Positions 22,546 through 34,514 of a stretch of 64,000 nt of DNA are shown here, piece after piece. The DNA is from Tolypeutes matacus (taxonomy: Eukaryota; Chordata; Mammalia; Cingulata; Chlamyphoridae). Numbering within the stretch: the stretch's first letter is position 1; each line of letters starts with the position of its first letter. Under the pieces are notes generated by a model. That model was not told where the DNA came from and ran no database searches. It saw only the letters and a program-made list of their open reading frames with translations. The stretch spans positions 42,963,528-43,027,527 of the forward strand of contig JAKSZT010053928.1 in the NCBI GenBank assembly GCA_026826555.1. The letters are read 5' to 3'. Position numbers and translations under genes: made by a program.

Positions 22546-23333
22546 CAACTAAGGTCTGTACATGGCTAAAAGTATCATGGGCCCCAGGCTATGCCTGCTG
22601 GGTAAGCAGGTTCTGCCTCCCGGGCTACCCCTCAGCCTCTGGAGCACCTCCCATATGCTCAGTGCCTCTGTTGCTGCTGTTTCTGACACTTTCTGCACTG
22701 CAGGAGCTTCCAGGGTGCCTGAACGGCCAGGTCCTAAGAGCAGACAAGTCGGGGCCAGTGCCCTCGCACTGTATGGTGCCAAGCCCTGCCTGCTCCCTGC
22801 TGACCTGTTCACGGCAGTAGTGAAATCCAGACCATCCTCCAACCCGGCCTACCCTCTGAAACCCAGAGCTTTGATCCCAGGCCAAGCTTTTCTGCCTGGC
22901 TGCTTTCTAACTCCTGAGGCCATCCACCATCCACCATCGGGGCTGAATCCTGGAGGGGACCCAGCTTGGGCTTAAGCGTGACACAATCTCTTTTGCTCCC
23001 ATCATCACCAATGGACAGTTTTGGAGCCCACCCAGAGCCCTGTCCTAAGTGCTTGGGCAGCAAGTACAAGACAGGAAGCTCAAACGGGTGCCGTTGTCAT
23101 TTTTCCCGGTTCCTCCCAGCCCCAGACGGTTCCCAGAGAACTCCTTCTGTTGCCCAAGCTGTCCAGCTGGATGGGGTGGGAAAGGAAGTGTGTCTGTCAG
23201 ACTCTCCAAAGGGATTTCCAGAAATTGGGGTGGGGAAATAGGCACTGAGCAGAGGACCACACAGCGGGGCCTTGGGGAATTTACATCTTCTGCATGTGAT
23301 TAAGTGGCAGACTGAGGCGGAAGGGAGGGGTGG
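22546..23333. other. No gene seen; C/G-rich unique DNA
   Basis: Overlapping frames on both strands, including 137 codons at 22,562-22,975, have no domain and biased composition. I regard them as chance frames. Confidence 0.45.
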
Positions 23334-23339
23334 GAGCGG

Positions 23340-23396
23340 GAAGCCCAGGACTGGAGGCTGCGAAGCCCAGGACTGGAGGCTGCGAAGTCCAGGACT
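23340..23396 (+). repeat. 22-bp tandem repeat, about 2.6 copies
   Basis: Units at 23,340-23,361 and 23,362-23,383 are identical (start gaagcccaggactgg). The third, partial unit has one change (gaagtccagg). Confidence 0.9.
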
Positions 23397-23574
23397 GTCC
23401 CAAGGTGCATGAGTCAGCAGGAGGAGGTGCAGTGGGCAAGGGTCTCAGACAACCACCACTCCATGGGTTCTGCCCTTCTGCATGACCCCTCTTCATCACT
23501 AGAGTCCCTCACCTCTGGTGTACATGAATCTATCTACCCACAAGCAAGAGCCCAGGACACTGCCAGGCAATAGC

Positions 23575-23784
23575 TTATAGCTTCATGTCATTCATCCATT
23601 CACATGCCTTTTTCTAAGCACTGGGCTAGCTGCTGGAAATGCAGAAATGAGGTAGACATGGTCTCTCATGGGCATTATGGTCCAGAAGAGACGACATCTA
23701 GGAAAACAGTTCAATAAAGGGAACCTGGTGAGGATGTCAAGGAAAGGGTGTTAGTTCTACCTGGAGGGGAGGTATCAAGAAAGG
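23575..23784 (-). repeat. L2 LINE fragment
   Basis: Antisense L2 3' end: ttcatccattcacatgcc, aagcactgggctagctg, ggtccagaagagacg. Confidence 0.65.
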
Positions 23785-23792
23785 CTCTAGAG

Positions 23793-24118
23793 GGAAGTAG
23801 ATGTAGCTCAGTGAGTTGAGTGCCTACTTTCCATGTATGAGGTCCCAGGTTCAATCCCCAGTATCTCTTTAAAAAAAAAAGAAAACTTCTTTGGAGCAGA
23901 TGTAGCTCAAGCAGTTGAGCTCCCACCTCCCACATGGGAAGTCCTGGGTTCAGTTTCCGGGTGCCTCCTGAAAAATTAAAAACAAACAACAAGCAAAACA
24001 AACAAATAAAAAAAAAACCCACTCAAGGAAGCCGATGTGGCTCAGTGGTTGAGTGGTGGCTTCCCACATATGAGGTCCCGGGTTCCTTCCCGGGTACCTC
24101 AAAAAAAAAAAAAAAAAA
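23793..24118 (+). mobile_element. Train of three tRNA-derived SINEs
   Basis: Three heads in the same orientation begin near 23,793, 23,892 and 24,027, each with a tRNA-like segment (atgtagctcagtgag, atgtagctcaagcag, gatgtggctcagtgg) and an A-rich tail. The word ctctagag at 23,785-23,792 recurs at 24,125-24,132 and encloses all three. The first SINE therefore landed in unique DNA, and later copies went into A-rich tails. The third has an intact B box (gggttccttcc is a near match) and an 18-A tail. Confidence 0.88.
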
Positions 24119-24160
24119 GAACAGCTCTAGAGAGGTTACTTTAGGACGGTGCCTTGATAG

Positions 24161-24598
24161 TGTCTTAGTTTCCTAGGGCTGTGTAACAAAGTACCCCAGA
24201 CTGGGTGACTTAAGACAACAGAAATTCAACTCATAGTTCTGGTAGCTGGAAGTCTGAGATCAAGGCATCAAAATGCTGTGCTCCTTTAGAAGTCTATAGG
24301 GGAGAATCCTTCCTTGTGTCTTCGTAGCTTTTGGTATTTGCTGGCAATCCTTGTAGTTCCTTGGCTTGTAGATGCGTCTGCTTCATCTTTCCATGGTCTT
24401 CTCCCCTGTGTCTGGAAATTTCCTCTTCTTACAAGGATACCAGTCATATTGGATTAGGGTCTACCCTAATCCAGTTTGACCTCATTTTAATTAACCACAT
24501 CTTCAAAGACCCCATTTCCTAATAAGATCACATTCACAGGGCTGGGGTGTTAGGACTTGAACACATCATTTTGGGGGACACAATTCAGCTGGTAACAA
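24161..24598 (-). repeat. MaLR LTR (MLT1 group), solo
   Basis: Antisense: begins tgtcttagtttcctagggc and ends with gggggacacaattcagctgg and taaca. The internal order caacagaaattcaac, ataccagtcatattgg, cacatcttcaaagacccc matches the MLT1 LTR and the copy at 48,010-48,272. Confidence 0.88.
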
Positions 24599-25504
24599 TA
24601 GGAGAGCTCAGAACGGTCACATGGACAGGACAGGGAACATATTCTTGATGTGGAACCCAGGAGAGCAAAGACCCAGGGGTCTCAAATACCTCCCTCCTTC
24701 AGGAACAGCAAGAGGTTGGCATAGGTGGAAACACAGGAAGGAGGTCCAGAAGGAAAGGCCCCAAGCCTTGACGAGGGCTTGTTTGTTGAAGGAAAGGTGG
24801 ATGGTGGTGAAGAGTTCAGGTTCTGAAGTTCCTGGTGTAGAAATGACTGTGGTATTGATTAAATGAGAAAGCCAAGACATTTAGTGCTTATAATAACCAC
24901 CTGTAGCCACTAAAAGTGGCTCCTTCCTTCTTATTTCTCCTATTCTGTACTTCTTGACATCCTTCAGTGACTATGTATCAGGTTTATAATGAAATATTAA
25001 GCTTAAGTAAGTGGTCGTGAGGTAGCAGATGCTGGAGAAGTCAGAAAGTTGAGAAAATCCCTAACATGTCACTGTCTAATCAAGAATTTACTGGGCTCAG
25101 TGGGCTCAGGGCTGCACGGAGGGAAAAAAATATCTAAGGCAGGCTCCTGTTGTGGTGTAGAGTATACAGCCGTGAGAGAATGTTCCTTCAGAAGATAGCC
25201 CTCCCCCCGTGGAACGCTGGCAGGGACAGTGTAGTCAAAATCACAGCCCTCACTCCCTTAACCCCCAGAAGGCAGAACACAGTGCTGGCAGCAGAACCAA
25301 AGAAAGGACTTAAAAGACCTCCCAGCAAGTGGCTAGAGGCCCCAAAGGATGTCTTTCACATAAGCCCTCTTGCGAGGGACTTGGGAACTCATGTTTAGGT
25401 ATCCTTGAAACTGTAACTGAAATAAAGCTTGGGAAATCTGAATTCCCCTCCAGTCTCTGACTGGCAAGTAGATGGGAATTCTGAGCCTGGGGCCCGAAGA
25501 ACAA
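24599..25504. other. No gene seen
   Basis: Unique-looking DNA; short frames only. Confidence 0.45.
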
Positions 25505-25690
25505 GACTCAGTTCTGGCTCTGTCTTTCCTGAGCTGTGTAACTTTTGTCGAGTCACTAGCCAGTCAATCTTTCTGAGTTGTCAGTTCCTTCGTCTCTAAC
25601 ATCAGGAGCAGGAGATGCCTGCCTTAAGACTGGGTGGCAGTGAGGATCAAATGAGGTGATTGAAGTGAATATCCTTTGAAACTTTAAAGT
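25505..25690 (+). repeat. MIR SINE
   Basis: Diverged MIR: ctggctctgtctttcctgag, gtcgagtcactagcc, ttccttcgtctctaacatc, then gtgaggatcaaatgag. Confidence 0.75.
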
Positions 25691-26049
25691 TCTACACGTC
25701 CTTAACTATCTCCCAGAAAGCAGAGGACACTGGACTTCCAGAGTGGATGTAAAAGGAGATGGGGTCTCCACAGTTCCCAGCCCAGATGCACACTGAAAAT
25801 ATCTGGAAACTGGATGCCTGGGCTCTCTGACATGGGCCCCACATATCAGTATTTTTCCATACTCCCTATGTGATTGAAATGCACAGCCCATGTTGAAATC
25901 CACAGCTTATAGACCATTTGGTCTGATTAGGTTGTTTTACTCCTCCAAGCAAAACACATGTCTGCCATAGCTGTGATGGTAGAGAAAAATCTCTCCTTCC
26001 AAAATGCTTCCTGAGAAGGAGTCAAATCCTCCTGCCTAATCAGTAAGGA
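25691..26049. other. No gene seen
   Basis: Unique-looking DNA. Confidence 0.4.
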
Positions 26050-26185
26050 CTGTGGGTCTCAAAATTTAGTGTGCACAAAATTTTCCTGGGTTGCTTGTTA
26101 AAAGGGAAGAGTCAGGGATCCACCCCTGCAGAGAATCTAATACAGTCAGTCTGAGAAGGGACTCAAGAAATCTGTATGTTGGTAA
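26050..26185 (-). repeat. MER5-like hAT MITE
   Basis: Diverged MER5A-type sequence: tgggtctcaaaatttagtgt, gggttgcttgttaaaa, agggatccaccc. Terminal repeats are not intact; orientation is tentative. Confidence 0.55.
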
Positions 26186-26324
26186 AATGCAGTATAAAAG
26201 AAGATATACTGGATTCGGGGGCAGCGGGGGCGTTGTCCATTCTTATCCTTGATCTCATACTAACTCATTGAGTAAATTTGGAGCTTAACTGTGTTATTTT
26301 GGGCTTAAGTTCTAACAATAATAT

Positions 26325-26420
26325 CCACAGAGCTACTGTTATTTGAGCATATAGTATACACCAAGTACTCTGAGTACAGAATCTAGAAACTTCACAAGAA
26401 CTGAGAGGTGGTAATCTGGG
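26325..26420 (-). repeat. MIR fragment
   Basis: Antisense MIR end: ttatttgagcatatagtata, caccaagtactctgag, acttcacaagaactgagag. Confidence 0.55.
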
Positions 26421-26539
26421 TTTGCATGGTTGAACCCAACACTCCTCCCTCTAATGATTAAATGCCCCTTCCCTCCTTGGTGTGGAGGAAATACCCTTTC
26501 CCCATTTCATGTGACTCTAATGGAACCCCATTTCATGTG

Positions 26540-27015
26540 ACTCAGGAACTAAATGGCCAACCCAACAAAGCACATGTTCTTAATCGTCCTATGGGCATGA
26601 ACCCAATTGCAAATAGGACCCTTTGAAGATGTATTATCAGTTAAGGAACAGACTTCTTTATGAAAACGATCTTCTAAAACCCTATATAATAAAGTGTGAC
26701 TAAATGAATAAGGGTGGGCCTTAAACCTTAAGACCGGAGCCCTTTATAAGCAAAAAAAATTTGGATGCAGCCAGTCAGAGAAAGCCACAGAAGGAGAGAT
26801 GGCCCTGTGACAGAAGGCAGAGACACAAGCCACGGAACCCCAAGGATTGCGGCAAGCCAGCCCCAGAACCCTACGGACTTCGGTGAGAAAGCACGGCCTT
26901 GCCAACACCTTAATTTTGGACTTCTAGCCTCCCAAACAGTGAGCCAAAAGATTCCTGTCATTAAGCTAACCAGTGTGTGGCATTTGTGGTAACAGCTCTG
27001 GTAAACTAAGGCAGC
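26540..27015 (+). repeat. MaLR/ERV-L-type LTR, solo
   Basis: The LTR-like order is acatgttcttaatcg, gtgggccttaaacct, ccctttataagc, agaaagccacagaag, ttggacttctagcctccc, gtgtggcatttgtgg. It fits an MLT1-like LTR common in xenarthran genomes. A 17-bp word (ccccatttcatgtgact) occurs twice just upstream near 26,500-26,540. Confidence 0.65.
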
Positions 27016-27749
27016 AGGATTCACGGCCGAGTCTGTCTGGCTTCAGAGTCCACACTCCTCTCGTTACCTCATGCTACCTTTAATCCTCCTGGGAACTCAA
27101 AAAAGGTGATGGGGAGGAAAAAAGTGCTCTTTTAAAATATATAAAGATAAATTTAGAAGTTACTGTTAACTCTCCACGCCCATCCCTCTTCCCAGGCAGA
27201 GAACCAGGCTAATTATTAATTTAATTTTATCCATTTCTATCAAATGTCCCAATGGGGGTGACCACACATCTCTTACTAAATTATATATGACACTAGAACA
27301 CATACATTGCAGAGTAAAAGGGGCATAAAAAGGAAACTATGGTTAAAGTTGGGAATACTCCAAAGAAAAACCTTCCAACAAGTGAGATAGGTAATAATTA
27401 GGACAAGAATCCACCCTCAACTTGACTGAGTTTCTATTTTATATAATTGTATTACTGAACTCTTAAATTCATGGACCCTAGATTATCATACTCAAATCAC
27501 AAAACAGAGGTTAGACTTGTGACCAAAAACGTGACCGAGTTGTCCTTCCGAGCACTAAATCTTCCGACCTTTGGCTCCTGTAAGGGGTGGCTTTTCTTTC
27601 TTTCTGCTTCCAGCCATAAATTTGAGACTATCAGGGGGAAAAAATCTATATTTGACTCCATAATATGACTTTTGTTCTACTAGTCAGCACAGTCCAAAGT
27701 TAAGGTCAAGCAGGCATCTATCACTAAGCAGAAATTAATTTAGCAAAAT
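27016..27749. other. No gene seen
   Basis: Unique-looking, AT-rich DNA. Confidence 0.4.
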
Positions 27750-28100
27750 TTACATTAAGAACATACATAGCATTAGTGTGTTACCTTTGTTACAACTGAT
27801 GAAAGAATATTATTACAATTGTACTATTAATTATAGTCCATAGTTTACATTAGGGTTCCCTGTGTTGTACAGTCTTATGTGGTTTTTTTTATTTGTATTC
27901 TAGTAATATATGTATGACCTAACATATCCCCCTTTTAACCACATTCAAATATGCAACTTAGTGCTGATAATTACACTAACACTGATTACAAAACATCCAC
28001 ACTAATGCAAGGTGCCAATAATGGGTATGGGGGATACAGGAACACTGTATTTTCTGCATGATTTTTCTGTAAACCTACAACTTCTCTAATAAAAAAATTT
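27750..28100. mobile_element. L1 3' UTR fragments
   Basis: The part to about 27,980 resembles L1 3' UTR in antisense (gttacaactgatgaaagaat, ctattaattatagtccatag). From about 28,000 to 28,100 the order ggtatgggggatacagg, aacctacaacttctctaata and an A-rich end reads in sense. Two pieces are joined head-on. Confidence 0.5.
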
Positions 28101-28450
28101 TTAAAGAAAGAACATACATAGCCCCAAGTCAGTGAGTTAGCTCTAACTAACCTCATTGAAGGATTCCATGCAATCATATTGTCCCCAGGATCCTCAATGA
28201 ATACTCTCTGACAAATGCCCCTGAATGATCAGCATTTGGCCAAGAGCTATACACACTGCTTCCCTGCACTTCTATGCCAGCAGTAGACAGCAATTTATTG
28301 GCTATCCACTGACTTCACGTCAAGGAATTTCATCTAAAATATGATCACCCATGTACCCAAATATTTAGCCCTAAGGCTATCCATCATAACATCAGTTAAA
28401 ATAGGAAAAAAAAAAGGAAATAATATAAATGTCTAACATTATGGCATAAC
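28101..28450. other. No gene seen
   Basis: Unique-looking DNA with an A run near 28,407. Confidence 0.4.
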
Positions 28451-28454
28451 CATG

Positions 28455-29335
28455 ATAAAAATCCTGTTAAAACATTATAGTGAGTAGAACTAACGCAGCT
28501 GGTCTATAAATGGGATTGTGGCTGAAAAGGGTAGTCTAGGGATGTAAATTTCAATTGAAAGAAAGCTAGAGAATGATCTAGGGACTGAACAACATAGTGA
28601 ACACAGAGGTGGATGAGAATTGTGGTTAATAGTACAAATACAAGAATGTCCTTCTATGAACTAGGACAAATGAACATCACTATTGCAAGGTGGTAAGAAT
28701 ATGGAGAAGCATGGGGAAAATGCAATTAATGTACCCTATGGACTATAGTTAACAGCAATACTGTGATATTCTCACATCAATGCCAAAGATGCACTGTATT
28801 AATAATCAGGGGGTATGGAAAAAATATACCAAATGAATACTATAGATCATAGTTAGTGGTAATAGTCTGATATTATCTCATAATCTGTAACAAATGTTCC
28901 ACAACATGTAGTGTGTTGGTGGAGGGGTATTGTAATGGGAATCTCACACCTGTACATGATTGTTTTGTAAATTCACAATGTCTCATATATATGTATATAT
29001 ATATATATGATAAACTAACAGATATATAGCACATATATATAAATAAACTGAGTTAAACTACTGCAGAAGATAATAAACAATAAACCAATTGTATGTTATG
29101 GATAGTTGACCAAAAATAATGACTTTTGTTTTTGAGTGGGGTACCTGAAACCCCTTTGGCAACAGATAAAATGGTCAGGTGTCTATTAGAGCCAATGCTA
29201 GTTGAGGGTACCTAAACCATATTACTTCATAGAGAATAAGTTTTACCTCTCTGGTCTCTGCTTTGTTATCATACCCTAAGATTATATTGATGGGAAATAG
29301 AATTTTGAATAAAACATGCTCTTTGAACTAAAAAA
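28455..29335 (+). mobile_element. L1 3' UTR fragment with poly(A)
   Basis: The sequence repeats motifs of the L1 3' UTR at 7,560-7,850 (gaattgtggttaatagta, tatagttaacagcaatac, catctgtaac-like words). A short TA repeat is at 28,985-29,010, and the block ends in about 13 A near 29,330. Confidence 0.65.
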
Positions 29336-30679
29336 AAAAAAAACTTGTTAAAGAATAGTTAAATGACATGGAAAAAGATTCATAAGATATTGTTAAATTT
29401 AAAAAGTTGGTTATAAGACAGTATGTTCAATGTGATTCCATTTTTGTAAAATATATTTTCCCCAAAAGACAGGAAGAATATTCACCAAAATGGAAGAACA
29501 GTTGTCTCTGAGAACTAGGATTATAAGTTATTCTTTCAGTTCTTACTAGTCCCTATCTTTTAAATTTTAAGAAAAGAGTATTTTTTAAAGCTAGCTATTA
29601 GACTGGCCACAGAAAGGTCAAACTGGTCAATTTTACTGTTACCAGTCAGATCTTAGTTGGCTGCTAATATCACAGGGATCCTTAGTTTCACACTTTCTGG
29701 GGAGACTATTAGAAGCATTGCAGGCCTCAAGTGTCAGGTACAAAGCTGTGAAGAAAGAGTCCAAAGAGACGAGTTCAGGGATTAAAAGGAGAAGGGTAGA
29801 AAAGGCTAAAGAATTGTTCTAGATGTAAAATTTAAAAGGTCAATTTTAATAGGTGATTTGTGAAGATTCAGCAACTTGCTTAGAAAAATAGCAAAGAAGA
29901 TGGCCTATAGCAAGTAAAAGGACTTGGTTTTAGGAGGTAAAGTCTCAAGTCTCAGTCTGGAAGGACCACAGGCACAACCCTCTCTGGTAGGCTAGTACAG
30001 AATGGGGAATGCTCCAATTTCCTGTCTCCCCACTATCAGGCAAGCTTAAGCAGCACATTGCTTTGAAGGATGTGGCAAACAGATCACTTTCAGCCACCAT
30101 GTTGATTTTGACCCAGCCTCCCAGAGCATCCCATGCAGAAGGCTCCCTTTGTCTCTTACTGTATCTGCCACCAAGACAAAGGAGTAAGGGCAAGTCTCCA
30201 CTTCAGGCTGCGACCATTCCCCATGCAACTAATGCAGTCAGCCAGTTCATCAAATTCTCATAGCTAATTTACCACAAGAGCAAAAGTTTTTGTGACATGG
30301 CAAGAGAAATTTCAGAATAAGCCCTTCATACAAAAGGCAAATAGCTATGAAATATCTACAACTTGAAGTCTTGGGGAAAACATTACAAAATTCCCTCATT
30401 CTCTTCCCCCCACTCCCCACCCCTTTTCACAGACCTACCATCTCAGATAATTTGGGGACATATTTATGTGTTCTAAATATCATGTTTATGTAGCCCGAAG
30501 AGTCTTTTGGCTTGATGGCACAACAACAGGATTCTCAGGCTCTCAACCCTCTCTCTCCATGTGTCCTCTGGGGAGGGGAAAGGCCTCCCCACTTCTATTT
30601 GTAGCCTCCCCAGTAGCCATCCTTTCTCTTCTTTCCTGCAGACAGAGTCCATCGCTCACAAGAGAGACTAAAAACACCA
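29336..30679. other. No gene seen
   Basis: Unique-looking DNA. The frames on both strands at 29,945-30,263 overlap each other and show no domain. Confidence 0.45.
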
Positions 30680-31060
30680 GACAGCTGCCTTCCCAGCCTC
30701 CTTGCAGGGTGGCCAAGTGACCCCATTTTGGCCAATGAAGCCTAAGAAAAAGTCCCTGAGAAATTCCCGGGAAAAAAATTAGTTCCCTCATAAAAAAAGC
30801 CACACAGGAAGAGGCCTTCTTCCCTACCACCTTCCCTTACTTTTAGGGTTGTTATTATAAGAAAAAGTTGCTGCAGCTGCCATCTTGAGACCATGAAGGA
30901 GAACAGTGTCAACTCACCATGGATGGCAGGGCAGAAAACGAGATAGAGCCTAGGAAGTTGGGCTACTGTACTGACCCTGTATTCACTTACTTCCAGATTT
31001 CTTAAATGAGATAATAGATGTCCACATTTCCCCATAAAACTTTTATTGCATATTCTTGTA
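30680..31060 (+). repeat. MaLR LTR (MLT1C-like)
   Basis: The MLT1 order is preserved: cccagcctccttgcagg, ggccaagtgaccccattttg, gccaatgaagcc, gctgcagctgccatcttgag, tgagataatagatgtcc. Confidence 0.75.
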
Positions 31061-31302
31061 TTTATAGCTGAAAGCATCCTACCTAATTCTACCTATAGAA
31101 CCCAAAGCCTCTCCAGACCTAGAGCCCCTTTCCCTCCTTCAGATGCCTTCCCATTGTTCAAAGCATAAATAACATTGCAGCCTTAGGTGATGCTTTTGAA
31201 ATCTTTCACCAACTTCTCAGTCTCTCAGAAAACAATGAATATTTGCCCAACTCACTGAAAACTTCTCCATGGCTAAACAAGAAGTCAAAACAATAACCAC
31301 AC

Positions 31303-31805
31303 TGTATCAGTTATCTATTGCTGTGTAACAAAACAACACCAACACTTCATAGCTTAAAGCAACAACTACTTATTTACCCCCAATTCGAAAGGTCATTAAT
31401 TTGGCCTGCACTCATCTGGGACAGCTCATCTCTGCTCCACATGGTGTCAGTTGGGCTCGCTTTGCATTTGCAGTCCATTGGCAGGTCAGTTGGAGGCTGG
31501 CTGGTCCTGGAAAGCCTTGCTCACATGTCTGACAGGTGATCTGGGCTATCAGTAAGAGCAACTGGGTTCTCTTCCGTACCTCTCCAGGAGGATAGTTCAG
31601 AGCTTCTTCACATGGAAACTGGGTTCTAAGAGGGCAAAAATGGGAGCTGCAAAGTCTATCAAGGCCTGAGCTCAGAAATCACACATGTCTTCTATCATAT
31701 TCTATTCACCAAAGCAAAGTCACAAGGCCAGTCCAGCTTCAAAGATCACCTCTTGATGGGAGGAGCTGCAAATAATATTTGACCAAGTTTACTCTACCAC
31801 ACAAG
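31303..31805 (-). repeat. MaLR LTR (old MLT1 subfamily)
   Basis: Antisense start tgtatcagttatctattgct and gtgtaacaaaacaacacc, then ctcatctgggacagctcatc, and cttgatgggaggagctgc near the far end. About 500 bp. Confidence 0.8.
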
Positions 31806-32107
31806 GCACTTAAAGTCTTCACAGTTAAAAATTATTAGCAAATATAAATGCAATTCCCTAACAACAATTTTTTTAGTAGTACAAGATTGGTCACACAGCT
31901 ATAGTATGCTTATGCTTTTATGTAGATGAAGGTGTTGACAAAATAATTAGGTGGGGAGGAAGGACAGATTTTATAATTTTCCAATTTGAGGAGATTACAA
32001 AACCAAATAAGGAGTTCTTAGAGAAAATTGTGCTTGTTTTTTCCACAAAATTTATGGTTCTACATAAACTATTATTCTATTTGGTTGCAGCTTACCTTTG
32101 GAAAGTG
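31806..32107. other. No gene seen, AT-rich
   Basis: Unique-looking AT-rich DNA. Confidence 0.4.
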
Positions 32108-32235
32108 TTTGTTACAGTAGTTCTCAATCGTGGCTGTATCATTGAATTTTCCAGGGAAATTAAGGGGAGCTTTTCAAATATACCAATGCCTGAGCTCATC
32201 CTTGGAGATTCTGATGCAATTGGTTGAAGGTGAAA
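32108..32235 (+). repeat. MER5-like hAT MITE
   Basis: cagtagttctcaatcgtggc at the left end followed by aatgcctgagctcatcc and agattctgatgcaattgg is a MER5A pattern. Confidence 0.7.
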
Positions 32236-32829
32236 ACCACTTATTTAGTGTATGTCTAGCATTTTCACTTCTGCCCCTAGTGCACAGAGGATGTAACCCC
32301 TCTGAATTCCAGATCTTGTAGCAGCCAGATTTGCTGGATTTTCTGTTAAGTTCCAGGCCCAGCTAGGGTCCTAAGTCCAAATTTCTGTGGTCAACTGAAC
32401 CCAGAATTACTTACTCAGGTGCTAATAAACAATCTTTCTACAATCCTTCTAAATCTTCCAGTTTAGAGGCTGCAAAATGGTGGCTCACAGACTGAAAACA
32501 TGAGTTTTGTTTGGCCTGTGCCCACATTTTTGGCCCAGACAGTATATACATTTTTTTAAATAAAAAGAGCATTGGTGCCAACATTTATAAATCAGGAGGT
32601 TTCACCTAAATCTCAGAGTTCGGCTTCTTCTGAAAATGGTGATGACCTAGGAACACACAGCAGAGCTGACAGCACTGGCCCAGTTCTCCAATCTGGGTAG
32701 ATTTTATCGCTGGCTACATTCATTCATTTACATTATCTGCATCAACTCCGTCAGTATGTGAGTTTGCCCCCTTGGTCTGTTCTATCCCAGCTACCCATTT
32801 TACAGATGAGGCTGCTAAGACCCCAAATC
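32236..32829. other. No gene seen
   Basis: Unique-looking DNA; an old hAT-type remnant (aatggtggctcacagactg) may lie near 32,475. Confidence 0.4.
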
Positions 32830-33065
32830 TTGGGTGGAGTTGGTCATGTTGAGTCCCTGTCCTGTGCCTGGCACCACACACACATTATTTCATTTGGTTT
32901 TCAAATCTACCCTGGCAGGAAAGCTTTACTAGCCCCATTTCAGAGCTAAGATTCAGAGAGGTTGAGTAACTTGCCCATGGGCACACATAAACTATATGGT
33001 AAGAAATGGAGCCAATATTCAAACCCAGGTCTTTGTGGGTCAGAAGGCAGGGTTCTTTGTGCTCC
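32830..33065 (-). repeat. MIR SINE
   Basis: Antisense MIR: ctgtgcctggcaccacac, attatttcatttggttttc, cagagaggttgagtaactt, gcccatgggcacac, ttcaaacccaggtc. Confidence 0.85.
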
Positions 33066-33964
33066 TCCACAGAAAATCCCTGCCTATCATGATGACTGCT
33101 TTTTCTTGCCTCACATCTCTCCCTTCCCACCTCCTATTTCCCCAACACACTTTTTACCTCTGCATTAGCACATACCAACATTTTCTGGCTCCCCTCTCTC
33201 TCATCTCTTATTGTCTGACCCTGTCCAGCATCGTACAGCTTCCCAGTAGTCCCAAAGCCCACATTTCCATATCACATATCATATCACAGTCATAAAAGAA
33301 CTTGGTCTGCAACAGGAAAGGGTCCAATTACAACCCATATAATCGGCAAAAGATGTTCATCCATCATGGCGGTGCTGGTCATCAGAGCAATTCCATTTCT
33401 TGGACATTTTCCTCTCTCTTTCAGCCATAGCTTCCTCGCAGTCCTTTACAGATCCCGGTGGACTCACTGGGACATTTCACAAGTTATCGAATACATGCAT
33501 TAAGGATTGTTAACAGCAGCCAAGGAGCAGAAATCATTATGTGAGCATAAAATGCATTGTATAAAATGAAATTTTTGGAGTGACAGAGTGGAAAAGAGAT
33601 AATTTTTTTTTTCTTTCAAGCCACCCAATAAACCCAGAGCTAGGGCCCAGGGAGTTACTATCTTGCATGGAGGAAATCATCCACATTTTATAAACCCAAA
33701 AAAATAACGTGATGGGTGTTCAGTTGCCTTGCTCCTTGAGCCAATCTTTCCACATTGTGCATCATTTTTCCTCTGTGCAATTAAGGAGACAGCCAGTGGT
33801 TTTCCAGGGAGCAATTTTTTCCCAGTAGAGGTGGAGAAATAAATAAGATAGTCCAGTGTTTACCATTTAAGTTAAATAATCTGGTTTGTTTTTGATTGGT
33901 GTATATGCTTACCACTACAGTGAGAAAGATGGAAATAATTTAATGGAAGTATAGAACTTAAGAA
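33066..33964. other. No gene seen
   Basis: Unique-looking DNA; C/T-rich at 33,110-33,220. Confidence 0.45.
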
Positions 33965-34042
33965 TGTGATGGGATGGAATAAGATGGAAAGGGATGGGAT
34001 GGGATGGGATGGGATGGGATGGGATGGGATGGGATGGGATGG
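33965..34042. repeat. (GGGAT)n pentanucleotide array
   Basis: A pure ggatg-phase run follows diverged ggaataagatgga units and stops at the N gap. Confidence 0.95.
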
Positions 34043-34052
34043 NNNNNNNNNN
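34043..34052. other. Assembly gap, 10 N
   Basis: Ten N symbols lie exactly between two different pentanucleotide arrays. The true length is unknown. Confidence 0.98.
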
Positions 34053-34110
34053 AATTGAATTGAATTGAATTGAATTGAATTGAATTGAATTGAATTGAAC
34101 TGAACTGAAT
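34053..34110. repeat. (TTGAA)n pentanucleotide array
   Basis: Perfect aattg-phase units turn into gaactgaactgaat at the right edge. Confidence 0.95.
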
Positions 34111-34514
34111 TTCAGAGGGAGAATCTCTAGTCCAGAGGTCACATCCTGGCTGTCCAATAGGATGTGTTTTGTCTATCTTGTACTATGTTTATTTTTTTAA
34201 TATGACTTGGTTACCAACATTTAAAAATTAAGCAATTTCACTTTTTTTTTTATTTTTAATTCCATGCTCTGGCTTTTCTAAAATGGAAAAAACAAACAAA
34301 CTTTAAAATCCTGCACTAATGGGTCAGGTTTCCCTCATGACAAGAGTTGGGTGGAGGTGAGCAGCGACTCCTCCCTTGGGCAAAGGGGACATGCCCTCTG
34401 CAGATGGCCACAGCCCCTGCAATGCTTGCTGTCTCTTTCACACTCAGTCAAGAGACAGTTGCCTACTTCACTCATTTATGTTATATATACTCAGAAAATT
34501 TAAATAACATGCCT
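34111..34514. other. No gene seen
   Basis: Unique-looking DNA with a T run near 34,240. Confidence 0.4.

Noticed and set aside
22562..22975. 137-codon frame that might be a gene
   Set aside because: Frames are also open on the other strand, composition is Pro/Ser/Leu biased, and there is no domain or splice context.
33915..34157. 80-codon frame with periodic SIQFN and PSHPI units
   Set aside because: It is a translation of the two pentanucleotide arrays across an N gap.
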